This document shows positions 1 to 11,224 of a stretch of 64,000 nucleotides of DNA, one piece after another (the stretch's first letter is position 1; the number at the start of each line of letters is the position of its first letter). The notes beneath the pieces are model-generated. The model was not told the DNA's origin and did no database searches. It saw only the letters and a list, made by a program, of their open reading frames with translations. This DNA comes from Grammothele lineata (lineage: Eukaryota > Basidiomycota > Agaricomycetes > Polyporales > Polyporaceae). The translations under genes were made by a program, and so were the position numbers. The stretch lies in assembly GCA_002150815.3 (NCBI GenBank), contig NDFF03000127.1, positions 124,001 to 188,000 on the forward strand, written 5' to 3'.

Positions 1-42
1 CACATCCATTCGATCCACGGTATTCTAACTTTGTTGTCGCAG

Positions 43-1271
43 ATTGGGCTGTTCAACGCGCCCGAGGCGCGACGCCTCGAACGGCCCGTCAGCGCCATCA
101 TCGCGGGCTCGGCGCCCACCGCGCACCTCATCGGGGAGCTGGAGAAGATCAACATTAACCCGGTTCACGTGTACGGGCTGACGTGCGTGCTTCTCCTACC
201 TCGGTCCCCGAGGGGTCCTTCTCTTCTCTTCTCTTCGTCGAGAGTGACGCTGATCGGACTCGTCTCTGTTTTGCTACTCGATGCTGACGATAGTGAGGTG
301 AGCGTTGAGCGCGCTGTATGTGGGCCGACTGAGGGAACTCACTGATGCCTGTGGCTCTATGCAGACGTACGGCCCCACGACGCGGTGTTACCCCCAGCCC
401 TCCTGGGCCGCGCTTCCCTTAGACCAGCGCGCACGCCTCATCGCCCGCCAGGGCATGAGCTTCGCGACCGCCGAGGACGCGCGCGTCGTCTACCCCGCCT
501 CCTCCTCCTCTTCCTCTTCACCAAACGCAGACGAGGAGCTCGTAGACGTCCCGCGCGACGGGCGCACCGTCGGCGAAATCGTCTTCCGGGGCAACATCGT
601 CATGCGCGAGTACTTCCGCGACGAGGCCGCGACGCGCCGCGCGTTCCGCGGCGGCCACTTTGGCTCGGGCGATCTGGCGGTGTGGTACCCCGACGGGACG
701 ATCGCGATCGTGGATCGGAGCAAGGATATTATTATTTCGGGGGGAGAGGTGGGTTTGTTTTGCGTTCGTTATATCTGTGGGGGATTGGGCTGATTGCGGT
801 TGAGTGCAGAACGCGTCGAGTCTCGCGATCGAGCAGGGTGAGCTCCCCCCTACCGCCGCTCCTTTCACCTGTACGGTATTAACCCTCTCCCCGCACAGAA
901 CTTGCCTCCCACCCCGACGTCCTCGAAGTCTCCGTCGTCGCCCGCCCGCATCCCAAATGGGGCGAACGCCCCATGGCGTTCGTCATCCTCCACCCCGCCC
1001 GCGTGGGCAAGTGGGCTGGGCCCGCGGGTGCTAGGGCGTTCGAGAAGGAGCTCAAGGCGCACGCGAGGAAGACCTTGCCGGGGTTCGCGTGCCCGGAGTG
1101 GGTGGAGGTTGTTGAGACGTTGCCGGTGAGTGTCTCAGTGGTGATCGGTGGTGAGGGAGTGAGAAGGAAGAGGGAAGAGGGAACGTTAGCTGACGGAAAG
1201 TGGGCAAACAGAAAACCTCGACGGGCAAGATCCAGAAGGTCGAGCTGCGCAAGATGGTGGCGAAGCTGTGA
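43..1271 (+). CDS. AMP-dependent acyl-CoA synthetase/ligase, C-terminal part
   Basis: This is the 3' part of a gene that begins before the window; about 280 residues are present. Proposed exons are 43-186, 365-748, 810-837, 899-1125 and 1212-1271, which keep one frame to a TGA. The family activates carboxylic acids as acyl-adenylates and transfers them to CoA. Visible signatures are VYGLTCTYGPTT (ATP/acyl site; many relatives have E where this has C), GDLAVWYPDGTIAIVDRSKD followed by IIISGGE (hinge and adenylate-binding core), the C-terminal subdomain SHPDVLEVSVVARPHPKWGE, and KTSTGKIQK, whose Lys is the catalytic lysine of the family. An upstream donor at 183 would break the frame, so I chose the GT at 187. 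The substrate (medium-chain fatty acid, oxalate or other) cannot be told from this part. No peroxisomal SKL-type tail is seen; the protein ends in MVAKL. Confidence 0.9.
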
Positions 1272-2614
1272 ACGGTGGCATAGAACTTAGACTCGCCGGA
1301 CACGGTCGGTGATGCAAGTACGGCTCGGTGTGCTTTATGTATGATAGAATGTATTTTATAGGATACGTGGCGGCATCCGCTGCTGGCGCAGTTTATTTTC
1401 TATTCGTCGACTCTGCTGGTGTCCGAAGGAAGTGAAGGCGTAGATAAGGCTCGTATGGCCCTCTGGACAGACCTGGACACTCATGAAATTTGCCTCCTAC
1501 CTCTGCTGGCGGTAGCGTCACCGTCGCTACTGCCAGCCTGCACCGCTCATGTGTTACGACCCTTCTTGGCCTCTTCAGCTCTGACTCACCAACCGATCAT
1601 CCTGACTCTCAAACAGCACGAAAAGGCTAGCACCACTCGGCGTGTGGCATGACCCCGCATGGTGAAGGTGGCAAAACCGTACTTCAAGCGACCGCGATGG
1701 ACGAATAGCGCGCCTCGTGTAGGTACACGAGTTTTTGAGCACAAGGCTCCCAAGCAATGACTCGGAGATAGTCTAGGAGGATCGATGCGGACTCGCGCAG
1801 GCCTCGTGTACGTAGATAGCAAATGTGTATAAAATGGGTCGTACTCTGGGGCAGACTCCCCAAAGCTACTTTGGTGCATCTTCCATATCATTTACACTCA
1901 CTCTCAAACTTCGCCTACTTCAAGTCCAAATTCCCTATGTAGCACTCGCGAGTCCCGCGAAACGTATCATCATATATATTATGATACGCGTCGCGGTGCT
2001 CGCAGACGCTACATAACGGAGAAGTAGGCGAGGATTGAGAGCGTAAGTATCATTAGGCATTCACGTGCGGCATGCGTCGACAGCCTACCGGTCCAGCGGT
2101 GGCTGCACGCCAGCGTCACTCAGTACAACGGGTCCGAGAAGCAGACGGGGCAGTCGTTGTCGCGTCGCGAGGCACTGTACTTCACAGTGGCATCGCAGAG
2201 CCAGGCGACCTTCTGCACGTCCTCGCCACCCATACGATTCCGACGAGTCTCTCGTCGGACAGGACATTCTCACCTCCTAGTGCGTTCTGCAGCTTGGCGA
2301 GATCCTCATTAATGAGCGCTCGAAGATCGAAAAACATGATGCTATACAAAGTGATAAAGCGCAAGCTCCATACAAAGCAACGTGGAGGAACCCTGCGGCC
2401 CCCGGCCGCCCCGGAAGCATAGCGGGGCGGCGGAAGGACGGCGATGTTAACCGAGGCATATTGCAAAGTCATATGAGAGTCCCTGTGGTGATGGTGACAG
2501 CGAGTGCGTGATAGTAGTGTAGAGTGAGGTAGGTAGTATACTTGGCTTGCTCAATAATGCATAGTAGCGGCGGCAAGGTGGGGGCGGGTGAGGGGGCTGG
2601 CGGGTTTTGCGAGG
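1272..2614. other. Convergent intergenic region with a long foldback
   Basis: This lies between the 3' ends of the synthetase (+) and the kinase (-). No reading frame here looks coding: the open frames are short, overlap on both strands and match no family I recognise. It contains the foldback at 1901-2041, and a small perfect hairpin at 2239-2259 (TCCGACGAG, TCT loop, CTCGTCGGA). Confidence 0.5.
1901..2041. repeat. Long imperfect inverted repeat (foldback)
   Basis: The left arm 1901-1970 pairs with the right arm 1981-2041 around a 10-nt AT-rich centre (1971-1980). Matched blocks are CTCGCCTACTTC-like outer ends (1910-1921 with 2021-2032), TATGTAGC (1936-1943) with GCTACATA (2008-2015), CGCGA with TCGCG, and CGTATCAT (1963-1970) with ATGATACG (1981-1988). 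Mismatches and small bulges lie between the blocks. It could be a miniature foldback transposon or a transcribed hairpin precursor. No target-site duplication is evident. Confidence 0.7.
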
Positions 2615-5600
2615 CTATCGGTAGAGCTGGACGATGTGCTCGAGCTCGTGGACGACTTCGGTCATCGTCGGGCGGTGTTGGTGTTCTTGCTGCCACATGC
2701 GCTCAACGAGGTCGACGATTTCGGGACACCATTGCCTACGGAGTCCCGAGACAGAAGGTCTACGGATAGGAGTTAGACAACGCTGAAACAGGGGTGACGA
2801 CGGAAATGACGCACCTCTGGCGCTTAGCACCGACCGCCTCGTAGATCGCATGCTCGTTCATGCCTTCCCACGGGAACTTCTTGTTCGGGTTGTGCCACTG
2901 GAGGACCTCCCAGTACACCATCGCAAGGGAGAAGACGTCGACCTTGTGATTGTACTTGGGATGCGCGTGCCAAAGCTCTGGCGCCTGCCAGTTGACAGTA
3001 CCCACCAAGCTGCGAACCATCGAACGCGTCGATTGCTTGACCTTTGCTAGGCCAAAATCGGTGATCTTCGCGACACCCTTCGACGTGATGAGGATGTTTG
3101 ATGACTTGCAATCCCGGTGGATGACGGATGGTTTGCGCGTATGCAGATACTCGAGTCCACGAGCAATGTCTAACATGATGGAAAGCTGAACGACCACATT
3201 AGGAAACAGAAAGGGGGTAGAGGATGTGACGGGACGTACGACACGATACAAGGAAGGCGGATTGACGTTCCGGATGTAGTCAAACAAGTCGCCATTGGAG
3301 CACAACTCGCTGACGATCATGACGGGTGTGTCCCGAGTGTTCTCAGGGATGCTGACGCCGAGCTATATATTTCCGTCAGTATTCGGGCGAACAATGCTCG
3401 GGAGGGATGCCACATACGAAGCGAACGATGTTGGGGTGGTCGAAGTCACCAAGCAGCTTCAACTCCTTGATGTCCACTACATACAGCAGATCGTCAGATC
3501 ACAGCACGGATATATCAAGACGACTGCGACGTACTCTGGCTCAACTGTCCCCTAAACTCCGCGATCGCCACCCGCCGGCCCTTGAACTTGCCAATGAACA
3601 CGTCCTTGAAGCCGCCGCTGCCGATCTTCTCCAGCTTGGTGAGCTTCTCTGGCGGGATCTCGCGGTCGTCCAAGCCGAGGCTCTCCAGGTCAAGCTCGAG
3701 CTCGCCTTCGCCGTCCCTCTCCTTGGCACGCCCGGAGAGAGGCGGCGTACGGGGCTCGTCCATATGTACATGGTGGGAACGCAGCAAGACGGGTGGCGTC
3801 ACGCCGTCCGAGCTCGAACGCGTCTTCCGCCTACGAGGTGCACGGGCGGTCGACGGTGGGCGGGCGGTGCCGGTGGACGAGGGTGCGGATGACGCAGTCT
3901 CGCTACAGTGCTTGTCGCGCCACTGGAGCAAAGCTTCTGCGAGCTGAGGCTTCGTACCGCTGGGGTCGATGTCGCGCGTCTCGCATAATCGAACCAGATC
4001 ATCTCGACGTAGGCGTACGAGGGTCTTCGCAGTGGCGACGGTGAGATCAACTGCGAACAAGTCAGCAAGGGTAGATGATACGGTTGTAGCATACACACCA
4101 TCATCATCCATGGCTTCTTCTGCATCCGCCTCGTCATCAACGGTTGAAGTGATGGACTCGCTGTCAGCCGTCTCGGTATCATCGTCTTCCTCATCTTCCT
4201 CATCGTCGTCTTCTTCCCCGACATCCTCATCTCCATCGTCGCCAACGACCTTGCCATTCCGTAGCGTACGCGGCTCAGCAGGTGTTTCCTCACGGTCGTC
4301 GTCGCTCCCCTCGTCATCGCCCTCCTCGCCACCGACCACTGTCCCTTCCTCCTCACTATCCTCATCATCACCGTCGCTCGGAGGGGTATGTGTTTGGAGT
4401 GTGCGATTGCGGAGGCGGCTCCTTACCGGAGTACGTCGCCCTTGCATGGGCGGCTTGGCCTTAGGTGTCGCCATTGGTGACGGAGACTCCTGCAACTGGT
4501 CAACCTCCTCGCTCTCCTGGTCACTCGAAAGGAGTTCGTCCTCCTCCAGTTCCTCGTCGGTGCTCTCATGAAGATTGCCAACCTTGCCCTTCGCTTTCCG
4601 GGCTGGGGTGACACGACGACTAGTATCAGGGGTGGCATCGGCGGGTCGTTGTTTCTCCTGGGAAAGCTTGAGCATCGAGCTCTTGCTGCGAAGACGTCGA
4701 GGGCTGGGTCTGGCTTGTGCAAGGGAGTTCTCGACCTCGGTGAGATCGGTAAGGTCACTTTCCTCAGGATCGGGCGAAGGGAGGCGAGAGACTTCGACTG
4801 AATCGTTGAATTCGACGTGTTTCGCCTTCGACTTCCCTTTGCTGGCGCCCGACGAGCTCGGCCCGGCCTCGATTTCCCCAGATGCCTTACGAGTGCGAAG
4901 GCGGGTGATGGGAGGAGAGGGTAATGAAGACGACATAGTCGAAGATGTTGGCGACGACCTGCTTGAACTTGCATTGCTGTTACCCCGCCTGTGCCACTGA
5001 GGTCGGTGACCGCTCATGACAGGTGGCAAACGGTGCGTACCTTCTACTTGGAAGGCCGTTCGCTTGTTGGGCAGTGAGCGCATCGGGGATACCCCGCTTA
5101 CGTTTCCCTTGGGTGGGCGAGGTTTCGCTCGCAGATCGCTCAATGTGGCTCATAGAGAGACTCCGATCCGCCATGTGCCGCCGTGAAAGACGTCCGAGAT
5201 CGTTGACTGTTGCCCTCCTACGCATACCGCTACGGACACGGTTCGCAAAGTCCGTCTCCTCGCCACCAGCAACATTGCCGCCATCTGATGAGTAGTCGCT
5301 GGACCCGCTGGCAACACCGGGTGAGGATGGAGGGAGGTCAGCCACATCGTCACGGGCAGCGATGATGCAATCCACAATCTCCTGCTTCGTGAGCAGCTCG
5401 GCATCCTCCGTGAGGCCGGCGGCGGCATAGAGATTAACGAGTTCGTCTTTGCGGAAGCGGAGGAGACGTTGGCTTGGAGCTTCATTAATGAGGTAGTTAT
5501 CGGCTGCGGGCGACGATGAACGACGCAGGGGCGACATAGGAGATGAATGGCGCGTACAAGAGTCCTCATCCTCGTCGTCCTCTGACATATCTGAGCTGTC

Positions 5601-6239
5601 CCAACTCTGCTCCTCGTCGACCTGCATCTCGTTCGCCCTCTCCTCCTCGCTCGAGTCCGGCATAGCCCTGAGCCGTTTGACGCGGCTGTTCGAACGGGCG
5701 CTTCTGCCCGACGTGTTCTCACTGCCGCTCACGACGCGCTTGCGCTTCATGCCTATTGACACATCGTACCCGTGTGACGCATCGCGCATGCTTTCGTGGT
5801 GCTCGGAGAAAATGCGTGAGGGTAGACGGCGAAGGTTGAAGTGGACAGGGACGAGGACGGCGCGAGACGACGGGGGTGGTGATGAGCTGCCCGACGCGTG
5901 AGAGCTGGGGTTGGATCCAACGAAGGACTTGTTGAAGGCGAATACGCGTCGTCGGCCTGTCGGGGCGCGTCGAGCCTGGAGTTTGCGGCGGGAGTGAATG
6001 GCAGGGTCCTGGAGAGAAACTGAACGATGGCTAGCACGCCGTTGGGCCATGCCAAAAGCTGGGAAAGCGGTCCAAGCCCTGGTACCGGTGCCAGAGGAAG
6101 TGTGGGGCGTCGAAAGGGAGCTGGAGGAGTGGTGGTGGGCGTTGTCGTCGTGGTCGTCGTCGTCCTCGGCGTCGGGCTGTTTGGCCCAGTTTGGCGGAGA
6201 TGTTCGGGAGCCAATCACAGACAAACAAGAGCCACTCAT
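2615..6239 (-). CDS. TKL-type protein kinase with SAP-like segment and long acidic N-terminus
   Basis: Proposed exons (minus strand) are 6239-5102, 5040-3535, 3476-3418, 3362-3240, 3185-2815 and 2759-2615, giving about 1113 residues. A 48-nt stop-free stretch at 4051-4098 has good splice ends (GTGTGT...TTCGCAG) and may be a further intron. The N-terminal 800 residues are low-complexity, Ser/Asp/Glu-rich and basic by turns, probably nuclear, with two helical segments resembling SAP motifs (RFRKDELVNLYAAAGL and LVRLRRDDLVRLCETRDI). The kinase domain is C-terminal: glycine loop IGSGGFKDVF, then VAIAEFRG where VAIK is expected, catalytic loop VIHRDCKSSNIL, DFG in ITDFGLAK, and WQAPELW. The HRD Asp and DFG Asp are present; the beta-3 Lys is Ala. 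The start is uncertain: the ATG at 6239 abuts promoter-like CACGTG boxes, and an in-frame ATG at 6050 is an alternative. Confidence 0.85.
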
Positions 6240-6422
6240 CACGTGAACTTCACGTGCACGGGCGGGTCGCGATGCACGTCACGCGTTTTGTAACTGTTGA
6301 ACTTTTCGGGCGAGCCACGGAGAGTGTGGCCCGGGAAAGCGAACGAGGAAAGCCCTTCATAATCGCGCCTGCCTCTGCGTGTGGCTGCTCCCCCTCCTTG
6401 ATTCCCGCCACCACCCACCACT
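6240..6422. promoter_or_regulatory. Shared head-to-head promoter with two CACGTG boxes
   Basis: This 183-bp gap separates the divergent kinase (-) and RCC1 (+) start codons. Two CACGTG E-box palindromes lie at 6240-6245 and 6251-6256, 11 bp apart, followed by GCACGTCACGCG. CACGTG is bound by bHLH factors in fungi. A joint role for both genes is inferred from position only. Confidence 0.45.
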
Positions 6423-8230
6423 ATGCCTCCCAAACGCGCTCGCGCCGCCAGCACCGCGAAGGCTCCCGAGTCGCGCCCGCGCTCGTCCAAGCGCGATGCG
6501 TCCCCAGACGCTGAGAAGGCTCCAGCAGCCAAGCGTGTCCTACGCGCCGCCCCGTCCAACGTCGAAAAACCCCCCTCCAAACCCATGGTGAACGGGAAAG
6601 CCCCCGCGAAACCCAAGTCCACTGCAACGGAGAAGCCTAAGGTAGACAAGGCTAAGACGGAGAAGGGTAAAGCCCCGGCTCGCGCCCCCGCTCGCCCACG
6701 CAGAGTCGCGCACGCTATCAACCCACTCCCCTATGTCCCCCAGCACTACCGCCCTGCTCTCCATCTCTTCGCCTGGGGATCGGGTGACATGAGCCAGCTT
6801 GGAACTGCCTCCACTCTTCAAGTCGACAAACCGCGGAAAAACGCGTTCGTCGCCAGCCACATCGAGGAGGGTACGTTCGGTGGTGATGACGCCGGGCTGG
6901 AGTCGGTCGCTGCTGGCGGTCTCCACACGTTGTTTGTGGACGAAAAGGGCACGGTACGTCCACAGTCCACAACTTCAACTAGTGCATATAGTGATGGTGT
7001 CAAAGGTATGGTCCTGCGGCACGAACGACAACGGTGCCCTGGGGCGAGTGACGATCCAAATCCCGGATCCGAAAGACGACCGCGCAGCTCTCGAAGTTGA
7101 TGAGAAGACCCAAGATCCCGTCTGGAAGCCTGTCCCTATACACAGCCTTGAGGAGGAGGGTTTCCGCGCGGTGAAGATCGTCGCTGGCGATAGTTTTTCC
7201 GCCGCAATCAGTAATGAGGGCGAACTTCGTGCATGGGGTGCCTTTTCGGTGCGTGCGCAAATGCGTCGGTGTACTACCTCAAGCTCACATTGCTCTTCTT
7301 TATGTTACCTAGGGCAACCAAGGGCTTGTCGGCTTCTCCAGCCATTCCAAAAAGCAGTATAAACCCGTTTCGGTTCTCGACCTCAAGGGTGAGAAGTGGG
7401 TCTCTGCAGCTGCAGGCAACAATCACCTCATCCTTCTCACCGACATGGGCAACGTATACACATTGGGCACTGGCGAGGAAGGCCAACTCGGTCGACGTGT
7501 CATTGAGCGCCGCAAAATCGCTGGCACCATGCCTGAGAAAATCGTAATCGGTACTCGCGCCCGCAAGGCGGTCGTCATCGGCGCCGGTAACAACCACTCC
7601 TTCGCCGTCGACGAGGACGGCAACACCTGGGGCTGGGGCGTCAACTCGAAGGGCCAGACGGGCACTGGCCTCGCCGACGCGCACGTCGACCGCGAGGTGC
7701 ACGCGCCGAAGCGCGTCATCGGCCTTGGCAAGGACGAGCTCGGGGGCGCTACCGTTGTCCAGATCGTGGGCGGCGACCTCCACACGTTGTTCCTGACGTC
7801 CGACGGGCGCGTGTTCGCCTGCGGCCTGTCGGCCGAAGGCCGGCTCGGCCTCGCGGACGACGACGACGCGTTCAAGGACCGCAAGTACGCCGACTGCCTG
7901 CCGGAGCCCGCGCTCGTCACGTTCCCGGACCCCTCCGACCCGGTCGTGCGCATCGCGTGCGGGACGAACAACAACCTCGCGATCACCGAGGGCGGCGCGA
8001 TGTACTCGTGGGGCCGGCAGGTCGTTGGGGAGCTCGGGCTTGGGGACGACGATCTCGACGAGCAGAAGACGCCGGCTGTGGTCGTCCGCAAGGAGGGTGG
8101 CTCGTGGGCTGCGGTCGACGCGTCCTGTGGCGGACAGCACTGTTTGGCGTTGCTCCGGAACAAGAGCCAGCCTCTCGTCCCCGTTGGTAACGGCGGTCCC
8201 GGCGGTCCCAGCGGCGGCAAACTCTCGTAG
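6423..8230 (+). CDS. RCC1-family Ran guanine nucleotide exchange factor (Prp20/Pim1-like)
   Basis: Exons 6423-6953, 7006-7248 and 7313-8230 give 563 residues; introns are 52 and 64 nt. The first 100 residues are Lys/Pro/Ala-rich with a nuclear-signal-like start (MPPKRARAAS). The rest is a seven-bladed RCC1 propeller with repeats such as LFAWGSGDMSQLG, VWSCGTNDNGALG, VYTLGTGEEGQLG, TWGWGVNSKGQTG, VFACGLSAEGRLG and MYSWGRQVVGELG, plus the GGDLHTLFL/GGQHCLALL type strand ends. Family members load GTP on Ran at chromatin, setting the nuclear Ran-GTP gradient for transport and mitosis. Length and the basic tail fit the fungal orthologue rather than a generic RCC1-repeat protein. The 3' end is Gly/Pro-rich (GGPGGPSGGKLS). 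Confidence 0.93.
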
Positions 8231-11224
8231 TCTCTTCTTGCTTTCTCCGGCCGGAACCGCGATACCTCTCGCTGTGCTCATCTCGTGCATAAGTTGCGAA
8301 GTCCATATATCCCCAGTCCATCCATCCGCCCCGCATTGGCTTCCTTGCATGTCGCGTCTCGTGACTCAACAGGACTCACGCATTAGACCGCGGACGAAAC
8401 AAAACACGTCTCTACACAATGTCATTTATCGTACATTAGCACTCACCCCCGTCTATCTACCCTGCAACTCGTTTTGTCCCAATCTCCAATCCCTCTTGTC
8501 TCTGCTTGCGTTGTAAGTCATCGATGCTTCCTCTCAATGTATCTACGGCTTGCCCGCCGATGCCCCTCAGAAGAATTCTTCTGTCCAAGATCCGATGGTA
8601 CTCCCGCCGAAGCCACAACAGGTTAGCTGGCCGAACATCGGAGTATTAGCACAAATTACTCTCAAACCTCCCCGCCCAGACGTTCATTCCCATTTCCCAG
8701 CTCTATTACATCACTAACCAAAGTATCGTCGTGCGCTTGCTCCGCCGATCGTGCTATGGCCACGATCGCACTCGGAGTTCCCGGAATTTAGTGAGCGATT
8801 AAAGTTCTGTCCGTGCGCTGACCGCTATTCCTAGTTCGTATGACACTCCTCTCCGACCTTTTTCTGGGCAGTGGGACGAAACGGGGCGGAGCCTGCTCTC
8901 TTGCACTCTACAAGACGAAACGTCGTTGCTGGAGGTTCATCGGTCCGCTGACCCGAAAGTGGGCTATGAAGACTTTGATCGGCGGCCATACGGAGCTCCA
9001 GCACGACACCGTGAGGCTGATCGTTTGCCCATGCGCGTTCATGGTCATACAGAACCTGTATGACGGATTTCTCTAGCATCCAGTGGGGCGAAACCGAGAA
9101 CTCTGCTCCTCTTCGTAACCCTCAATGCCATGGCTACTCAGACTGTTGGGCTAGATATTGGACTTTCGACGCGCGGAGCGGTCCTACTCGAGAGCTTGCA
9201 TGGGAGGCGAGCTTGTATCTCTGCTCACGTAGATATGAAGTTCTCGTACAAATGCGCTGGCTTATGGCATCTTCTCCCTCAGGCACCGCTCGCTTGAGCC
9301 ATTTCCAGAGCTGCCAGCGTTTCTCTCGGTTCCTCATTCAATCTTCCTCCGCCTTCCCCCCATGCGGTCCCGGGACGCTCAACGGTGTCGCTCTGGGCCT
9401 GAAGCCCGAATAAAACTTCAGACTGGGCCCGCCTGTTCCGTTGTTGTCTCATCATCCTTCAGCTTTGCGCAAACTCTCCGCACATGTCATTGCGTGCATG
9501 ACCTAGTCCAGCGCAGCTCGTCCTAACTCGGTTGCGCGCGCCGTTCAAGTCGAGCGCGACTGTCGGCCGTCCGGTATGGTGGTACTCTCGCGGCCATTCG
9601 CCGCCCCCTACGCAATGGGAAACAAAGACGCACCCCACCGTTCTGGTCCACGCCACACTGCTTCCATGTCATTTAAGCTACGACACCTATGTCTCATGGT
9701 CATCGCAGCGTCAAATTCTGGCTCACCAGCTCGATTCCAGTGAACAGAATACCAAGGCGTTGTACGCCCGCAGGGAGAGCCATGTTCCGCGTCTTCGCCT
9801 TGAACCATGGCGCCTCTCAAATCGTCTCTGTACTGCGAGACGCTCGCGGCACCGCGCGCTCGACGAGCTGGGTGCTCGAATTGCCGAGTTCAAAATCGCC
9901 GCCATATCCCAGCCCGCGCCCGAGACCGGGGCCTTGGGGAGGCCGGGGAGGGAACGTTCGCATCGGGCATTCGAGATCCGCTTTTCGGAAGGCCATGCAG
10001 GGTCAGGCGGAGATGAGACGGGAAGGGCTGTGGTCGAGGCCCGAAGTGTAGCTTAGGCTCTTGATTTACGACAGCATTGGATGAATGGCATGGGGATAGC
10101 AACAGCGTGCGTGTGTCATGGCCAGACCGTTAGATGTGCTCCATGATATGAGCCGCCAAAAGCCCATTCAAAACATCTGCGTTGGAATGTACAAGTCGGG
10201 ACGCCGGGTCCCTGTCTGATCTCCGGACGTCACCGTGCTAGAAGGTTCAAACGTTCAGACTTTCAGGGAGAGGCACCGATGCTGGCAGTGGAAGATCGAA
10301 GGAGGCTCTTCCTCGTGGCGACCGCCGACTGCGTAGCGGCTGCCGGAACTCGCCGGCGGCTTCGTGGCTCGAACCTCGCCCGGCGCTTGTGGCTTGAAGG
10401 CGGCCGTTGCCAGTGCGCATGCGCCATGACGAAGACCGCGACCGTCACGGTGAACCTGGATCCCATCTTTCAAACTTCCAGCTCAACAGAACTGAATACA
10501 TGCTGCGCATCGCCGCGCATATATCATCGTATGTTCGACGTGTGGTGTATGCTTTGACGAGCTCGCTCAGATCGCAGCCCCAGATTGACCGTCCGAACGC
10601 GCGATCCCGGCAGAGTTCCCATCGGCCTCCTATCGTGGGTGGCGAAGAAGCAGACACGCGACTGGCAGCGCCTTGTGCCGACGAAAGTCCTCGCGCGAAG
10701 AGCTCCAAGCGCTATTGTCTGACGACAACCCCAGTGAAGAACGGAGACTTCTAGGTCGCCTCATACCGACGTCGGGCGGTTCGCGCTCGTCGCTCTGCAT
10801 GCGGATAACAAAAGCACGAACCGAGTGGAGCGCCTTCTCCACCCTAGGATGGTAGCCACCGCCTCGCCCGGCGCTCGCCCGCCACTCCCGAAGCACGATC
10901 CAGAGGCAATCCTGCGGCTTGTCGCCCGTCCGAAGCCGATCTCGTGGCCCCGGGGTCGTGTTTCATGGACAAAAAGGGCACCAAAGACAACTCCGCGGAC
11001 CCTCCAGCGGTGCCGTCAGCAGCAATGTCGGCATCTTAGCCCAGAATTCACTTCGGTTCGGTGTCGAGGCGTCGCACCCCGCACGCCACGCTAGTGCTTC
11101 CAGCTCCTGCGGTCGCGGGTACTTAACGAGGGTGCGTGTCATGCGTGATCCGCGCAGGACCCTCCCCATCCCCGCCGCACTTCGACCTTCTCTCTGTACA
11201 TCACTTTCGTCTCCCCGAGCTGAC
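8231..11224. other. 3-kb intergenic stretch without a credible gene
   Basis: Open frames of up to about 175 codons occur on both strands, but they overlap each other, have no family resemblance and lack the C-ending codon bias of neighbouring genes. The part next to 8231 is presumably the RCC1 3' UTR. The part before 11225 is GC-rich and is probably the P450 promoter; no clear TATA box is seen. Confidence 0.45.
8568..8583. repeat. Perfect 16-bp palindrome, heat-shock-element-like
   Basis: CAGAAGAATTCTTCTG is fully self-complementary. It contains GAA and TTC pentamer cores in the inverted order of a heat-shock element, but it lies downstream of the RCC1 gene and far from any start codon, so a regulatory role is only a possibility. 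Confidence 0.4.

Noticed and set aside
2072..2422. Plus-strand frame of 116 codons downstream of the synthetase
   Set aside because: Overlaps other frames on both strands, no motif, no splice partner, and an Arg/Ala-rich low-complexity composition.
7274..8350. 358-codon open frame on the minus strand
   Set aside because: It lies wholly antisense to the RCC1 gene, whose repeats are unmistakable. It is a by-product of GC-rich coding DNA.
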